From positions 1-64,000 of the forward strand of contig JASCOA010000004.1 of NCBI GenBank assembly GCA_029959365.1: a stretch of DNA of 64,000 nucleotides. Direction: 5' to 3'. The position numbers and the translations under genes are program-made. Positions 60,483-64,000 of this stretch are shown here, in pieces; position 1 is the first letter of the stretch; each line of letters opens with the position of its first letter. The stretch comes from Microbacteriaceae bacterium PS02343 (lineage in GTDB: Bacteria; Actinomycetota; Actinomycetes; Actinomycetales; Microbacteriaceae). The notes below the pieces were generated by a model, which had not been told where the DNA came from, made no database searches, and worked only from the letters and a program-made list of their open reading frames with translations.

Positions 60483-60965
60483 ATGCCCAGCCTCCGCTCG
60501 CGCATCCGCTCGATCTGGGACAAGCTCATCGGCTACGCCGTGCGCTTCGGCGTCGTCGGCCTGGCCTGCTACGTGCTCGACATCTCGGTGTTCAACCTGC
60601 TGCGCACGGGGGCGCTCGGCGAGGGCCTCAGCGAGCCCGTCGCCGCGTCGACGGCGGCGTTCGCGGTCGCGCTCGTCGCGAGCTGGATCGGCAACCGCTT
60701 CTGGACCTTCCGGCACCACCGGCGAGCGGACCCCTGGCGCGAGTTCGCCGAGTTCGCCGCGGTCGCCGTCGGCGGCTTCCTGATCGGCCTGCTCTGCGTC
60801 TGGGTCTCGCACTACGTGCTCGGCTTCCAGACGCTGCTGGCCGACAACATCGCCCGCAACGTGGTCGGGCTCGGGCTCGGCACGGCCTTCCGCTTCCTGC
60901 TCTACCGCTACTGGGTCTACGGCAGCGGACGCAAGGGCGCTCAGGGGCGGCCGAGCCCCCGGTAG
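60483..60965 (+). CDS. GtrA family membrane protein
   Basis: 160 residues from the ATG at 60483 (GGAGG four bases upstream; a longer frame starting at 60423 was rejected). Four membrane segments: YAVRFGVVGLACYVLDISVF, TAAFAVALVASWIGNRFWTF, FAAVAVGGFLIGLLCVWVSH and VVGLGLGTAFRFLLYRYWVY. Matches the GtrA/DPMS-like flippase family; the mycobacterial gene between purK and birA (Rv3277) is the positional counterpart. Its last 25 bases overlap the end of the UDP-glucose dehydrogenase gene on the other strand. Its GT partner is not adjacent. Confidence 0.9.
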   Translation: MPSLRSRIRSIWDKLIGYAVRFGVVGLACYVLDISVFNLLRTGALGEGLSEPVAASTAAFAVALVASWIGNRFWTFRHHRRADPWREFAEFAAVAVGGFLIGLLCVWVSHYVLGFQTLLADNIARNVVGLGLGTAFRFLLYRYWVYGSGRKGAQGRPSPR

Positions 60966-62248
60966 GTCCAGCCCGCGGCGCGCCACGCCGCGGCGTCGAG
61001 CACGTTGCGGCCATCCAAGATCACGGCCTGGTCGACGAGCGCCGCGGTGGCGACCGGGTCGAGGTCGCGGTACTCGCGCCACTCGGTGACCAGCACCACC
61101 GCCTCGGCGCCGCGCAGCGCCTCCTCTGCGCTGGCCGCGTAGGCGAGCTGCGGATGCATGCGGCCCGCCGGCCCCATCGCCTCGGGGTCGTGCGAGACCA
61201 CTTCGGCACCGAGCCCCTTGAGGCGAACGGCCACGTCGAGGGCGGGCGAGTCGCGCACGTCGTCGCTCTCGGGCTTGAAGGCGAGCCCGAGCACGGCGAC
61301 GCGGCGGCCGAACGGGCGGCCGCCGAAGGATTCGACGACCAGATCGACCATGCGCTGGCGGCGGCGCAGATTGATCTCGTCCACCTCGCGCAGGAAGGCG
61401 AGCGAATGGCCTCGGCCCAGCTCCTCGGCGCGAGCGGTGAAGGCGCGGATGTCCTTCGGCAGGCAGCCGCCGCCGAAGCCGACGCCGGCGTTCAGGAAGC
61501 GGCGGCCGATGCGGGCGTCGTGACCGAGCGCATCCGCCAGCAGCGTGACGTCGGCGCCGGTGACCTCGGCGATCTCGGCCATGGCGTTGATGAAGCTGAT
61601 CTTGGTGGCGAGGAAGGCGTTCGCGGCGACCTTGACCAGCTCGGCGGTGGCGTAGTCGGCGACGATGCGCGGGGTGCCTTCGGCGAGCGTGGCCGCGTAG
61701 ACCTCGTCGAGCACGGCTGCCGCTCGCTCGCCGCCGGCACCCTGCGGCACGCCGTAGACGAGCCGGTCGGGGTGCAGCGTGTCCTTGACCGCGTAGCCCT
61801 CGCGCAGGAACTCGGGGTTCCAGGCCAGCACCGCACCGGAGCCCTCGAGCCGCGCCGCCAGCCCCGCTGCGGTGCCGACCGGCACGGTCGACTTGCCGAC
61901 CACGACGTCACCCTCGCGCAGGATCGGCAGCAGCGCGTCGAGCGCGGCGTCGACGTAGCGAAGGTCGGCGGCGGTGCCGTCGGCGGACTGCGGCGTACCG
62001 ACGGCGATGAAGTGCGCCTCAGCGCCGGCGGCCTCGGCGGGGTCGGTGGTGAAGCGCAGCCGGCCGCTGGCGAGCGACTGCTGCAGCAGCGGCACGAGGC
62101 CGGGCTCGAAGAACGGCGCCTCGCCGGCGCTGAGCCGCGCGATCTTCTCGGCGTCGACGTCCACGCCGACCACCTCGTGGCCGAGCGAGGTCATGCTGGC
62201 CGCGTGCACGGCGCCGAGGTAGCCGCAGCCGATCACCGAGATGCGCAT
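60941..62248 (-). CDS. ugd: UDP-glucose 6-dehydrogenase
   Basis: Oxidises UDP-glucose to UDP-glucuronate with two NAD. 435 residues from the ATG at 62248: NAD site ISVIGCGYLGAVHAASMTSL, TKISFINAMAEIAEVTGADV, catalytic Cys in GGGCLPKDIRAF and C-terminal VAVLGLAFKPESDDVRDSPA. GAGGA lies eight bases before the chosen ATG; a start seven codons upstream was rejected. UDP-glucuronate is a donor for acidic polysaccharides, so it probably serves the locus to the left. Tail-to-tail overlap with gtrA. Confidence 0.95.
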   Translation of the reverse strand: MRISVIGCGYLGAVHAASMTSLGHEVVGVDVDAEKIARLSAGEAPFFEPGLVPLLQQSLASGRLRFTTDPAEAAGAEAHFIAVGTPQSADGTAADLRYVDAALDALLPILREGDVVVGKSTVPVGTAAGLAARLEGSGAVLAWNPEFLREGYAVKDTLHPDRLVYGVPQGAGGERAAAVLDEVYAATLAEGTPRIVADYATAELVKVAANAFLATKISFINAMAEIAEVTGADVTLLADALGHDARIGRRFLNAGVGFGGGCLPKDIRAFTARAEELGRGHSLAFLREVDEINLRRRQRMVDLVVESFGGRPFGRRVAVLGLAFKPESDDVRDSPALDVAVRLKGLGAEVVSHDPEAMGPAGRMHPQLAYAASAEEALRGAEAVVLVTEWREYRDLDPVATAALVDQAVILDGRNVLDAAAWRAAGWTYRGLGRP

Positions 62249-62345
62249 GTCCTGAATCCTCACGTTCACTGCGGTCGGGGCGACCGCGCTCAGGAGTCTA
62301 GGAGCGCCGTGGTGGCATGCAGATGAGGTGCAGGTGAACCGTTTC

Positions 62346-63143
62346 TCATGCGGGGCGCAGGTGCGTCACGTCCGCTGCGGCGAGCGACTCGAGGCTGCCG
62401 TCGTCGTGGCGCACGACGAGGCGGCCGTCCGCGTCGAGGTCCACGGCCAGCGCCTCCGCATCCGCTCGTCCGGCCCGCACGATGCGCACGCGGCGGCCGG
62501 GGGTGGAGCTGACGGCGCGCACCCGCCCGAGCAGACCGCTGCGCTCGGGGTCGCCGCCGGCCTCGACGAGCGCGGCCGTCGCGGCGAGCAGGCGGCGCAG
62601 ATAGTCGGCGAGCACGGCGTCCGCGAGCTGCTGCGCCTCGCCATCGGCGCCCTCGAGGCGCAGCGAGGTCGAGGTCGGCGTGGGCAGCGTCTCGGCGTCG
62701 AGGGTGAGATTGACCCCGGTGCCGAGCACGACGCCGCCGGGCACGAGCTCGGCGAGCACGCCGCTGATCTTGCGCCCGCCCACGTGCACGTCGTTGGGCC
62801 ACTTGACGGCGACGCGCTCCTGCGCGCCGGCGGTCGTGCCGAGCAGCGCGGCGATCGACTCGGCGAGGCAGAGGCCGCCGAGCAGCGGGAACCAACCGAA
62901 GCGCTCGATCGGCAGCTCGGGCCGCAGCAGCACCGAGGCGGCGAGGCAGCGCCCGGCCGGCGCGACCCAGCTGCGGTCGAGGCGGCCGCGGCCCGCCGTC
63001 TGGTCGAGCGTCACGACGACAGCGCCGTGCTCGCGCTCGGGGGCGAGGCGCACCAGCTCGGTGTTCGTCGAGCCGACCGCGTCGAGGGCGTCGAGCCGTG
63101 CTGCGACGGCACTGGCGAGCGGATACGCGGAGCCGGTGGTCAT
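62346..63143 (-). CDS. birA: Biotin-protein ligase, monofunctional
   Basis: Attaches biotin to acyl-CoA carboxylases. 265 residues from the ATG at 63143: GSTNTELVRLAPEREHGAVV, biotin/AMP loop AGRGRLDRSWVAPAGRCLAA, VKWPNDVHVGGRKISGVLAE and a C-terminal SH3-like domain ending DVTHLRPA. There is no N-terminal helix-turn-helix, so it is a class I ligase without repressor activity. TACAGT is seven bases before the ATG and no ribosome site is present, which supports this start over one 20 codons upstream and suggests a leaderless mRNA. Confidence 0.94.
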   Translation of the reverse strand: MTTGSAYPLASAVAARLDALDAVGSTNTELVRLAPEREHGAVVVTLDQTAGRGRLDRSWVAPAGRCLAASVLLRPELPIERFGWFPLLGGLCLAESIAALLGTTAGAQERVAVKWPNDVHVGGRKISGVLAELVPGGVVLGTGVNLTLDAETLPTPTSTSLRLEGADGEAQQLADAVLADYLRRLLAATAALVEAGGDPERSGLLGRVRAVSSTPGRRVRIVRAGRADAEALAVDLDADGRLVVRHDDGSLESLAAADVTHLRPA

Positions 63144-63150
63144 GCACGGC

Positions 63151-63156
63151 ACTGTA
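63151..63156 (-). promoter_or_regulatory. birA -10 box TACAGT, leaderless candidate
   Basis: TACAGT on the minus strand, seven bases from the birA ATG at 63143. No Shine-Dalgarno sequence. Confidence 0.5.
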
Positions 63157-63210
63157 CCGAGGCGCCCGGTCGCAGGCCGGACGCCCCGGACTCCCCCAGA
63201 CACGCCGGTC

Positions 63211-63216
63211 TAGGCT
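63211..63216 (+). promoter_or_regulatory. Possible -10 box TAGGCT of the second LCP gene
   Basis: TAGGCT about 68 bases before the ATG at 63284; a GAGGA ribosome site is five bases before that ATG. Confidence 0.4.
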
Positions 63217-63283
63217 GACGACGCCCCGCTGCCCGCGGGGCCTGCCCCGCGCCCCGCTCGGGCCCAGCACCCGACGAGGACCC

Positions 63284-64000
63284 ATGACCGATCCCGACGC
63301 CCCGAACCCCGCCCCGTTGCCGAGCCGCCGCGAGGCGCGTGCGAGCGAGGCCGTTCCGCGCAAGCGCCGTCGTCGCTGGCCGTGGATCACTGGCGCCATC
63401 GTGCTCGTCGTCGCCCTCCTCGCCGGCGGCGGCTACCTCTGGTACCGCAACGTGCGGGCGGATCTCGCCGAGGTCACCCGGCTCGACGACAGCGTCTTCC
63501 CTGGCGAGGAGGAGCGCGCGGAGGACGCGACACCCGACGCGCTCAACATCCTGCTGCTCGGCGCCGACGACACCGGCGAGCTCGGCAACGACATCAACGA
63601 GGTCACGCGTCGCAGCGACACGATCCTCGTGCTGCACATCCCGGCCGACCGGCAGAGCGTGCAGGTCATGTCGATCCCGCGCGACAGCTACGTCGAGGTG
63701 CCCGGCTACGGCGAGCAGAAGATCAACGCCGCGCTCAGCGAGGGCGGTGTCTCCACCGCGGTCTCGGTCATCGAGGGCATCATCGGCGACCGGGTCGACC
63801 ACATCGGCATCATCGGCTTCGACGGCCTCGGCAAGATGGTCGACGTGCTCGGCGGGGTCACGGTCACGAACGACATCGGCTTCCGCCCGCGGCTGCTGCG
63901 CCAGAACTACTTCCCCGAGGGCGAGCTCACCCTCGAGAACGGCACCCAGGCGCTGGCCTTCGTGCGGGAGCGGCAGTCGTTCCCCGACGGCGACTTCCAG
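63284..64000 (+). CDS. LCP family glycopolymer transferase (partial, runs off the window)
   Basis: The first 239 codons are present and the frame is open at the window end. Cytoplasmic basic N-terminus (SRREARASEAVPRKRRRRWP), one membrane segment (about 36-54), then the LCP domain: LNILLLGADDTGELGNDINE, TRRSDTILVLHIPADRQSVQ, SIPRDSYVEVPGYGEQKINA and FVRERQSFPDGDFQ, with the conserved Asp and Arg residues. The classical one-span LCP layout distinguishes it from the multi-span LCP at 57.4 kb. GAGGA lies five bases before the ATG. Divergent from birA. Confidence 0.93.
   Translation, partial: MTDPDAPNPAPLPSRREARASEAVPRKRRRRWPWITGAIVLVVALLAGGGYLWYRNVRADLAEVTRLDDSVFPGEEERAEDATPDALNILLLGADDTGELGNDINEVTRRSDTILVLHIPADRQSVQVMSIPRDSYVEVPGYGEQKINAALSEGGVSTAVSVIEGIIGDRVDHIGIIGFDGLGKMVDVLGGVTVTNDIGFRPRLLRQNYFPEGELTLENGTQALAFVRERQSFPDGDFQ

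Noticed and set aside
62275-62290. Short match CGACCGCGCTC between ugd and birA to the repeat element at 18.0 kb
   Set aside because: Only about eleven bases are shared, without the rest of the unit; too short to count as another copy.

Overview
The window is a piece of a high-GC actinobacterial chromosome, most likely family Microbacteriaceae (genus not determined). The reasons are the GC content (a sampled housekeeping line is 72% GC), the gene order secA-hpf-comF-lpqB-mtrB-mtrA followed by manB-DUF3499-metallopeptidase-whiB, and the lack of mycolic-acid genes. The same neighbours occur around secA1/mtrAB/manA/whiB2/purEK/birA in Mycobacterium tuberculosis. No rRNA, tRNA, CRISPR array, integrase, transposase or phage gene is visible, and no gene-free stretch exceeds about 250 bases.

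Layout. (1) 0-8.6 kb, leftward: secA, ribosome hibernation factor, comF, then the lpqB-mtrB-mtrA cell-envelope signalling operon. (2) 8.7-16.2 kb: a conserved actinobacterial envelope module (membrane protein, DUF4129, DUF4350, MoxR ATPase, DUF58) with a convergent SpoIIM-like protein and a divergent RDD protein. (3) 16.3-28.4 kb: sugar-nucleotide and regulatory genes: manB, DUF3499, metallopeptidase-like protein, DUF5719, a 955-residue glycosyltransferase/membrane protein, whiB, galE, a 35-residue membrane peptide, an AdpA/GlxA-type regulator, manA and a glutaryl-CoA-dehydrogenase-like enzyme. (4) 28.4-57.4 kb: a large surface-polysaccharide locus. (5) 57.4-64 kb: lcp-purE-purK, gtrA, UDP-glucose dehydrogenase, monofunctional birA and a second LCP gene cut by the window edge.

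The polysaccharide locus contains two tandem O-antigen-ligase-like proteins, several GT2 and GT4 glycosyltransferases, a pyruvyltransferase, UDP-galactopyranose mutase, a two-gene ABC exporter (permease plus an ATPase without a carbohydrate-binding tail), an NAD-dependent epimerase, a GtrA flippase flanked by two GtrB-like synthases, three or four large multi-membrane proteins that could be GT-C enzymes, an acyltransferase-SGNH fusion, and a 984-residue secreted protein with a lysozyme-like N-terminal region and a tandemly duplicated 340-residue module. The flanking genes supply precursors (manA/manB for mannose, galE and glf for galactofuranose, ugd for glucuronate) and attachment enzymes (two LCP proteins). 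The inferred job of the region is to make, export, decorate and attach one or more wall glycopolymers.

Three base-level signals run through the window. At least a dozen genes have a TAnnnT -10 box only 6-9 bases before the start codon and no Shine-Dalgarno sequence, which suggests leaderless transcription. The octamer GCGGATGC/GCATCCGC is strongly over-represented in the backbone, but I find none between about 34.2 and 47.97 kb, which, with lower GC there and just to its right (sampled lines 57-58%), points to foreign origin of that part of the polysaccharide locus. Finally, several intergenic inverted repeats look like specific operators, notably at whiB and at the AdpA-like regulator.
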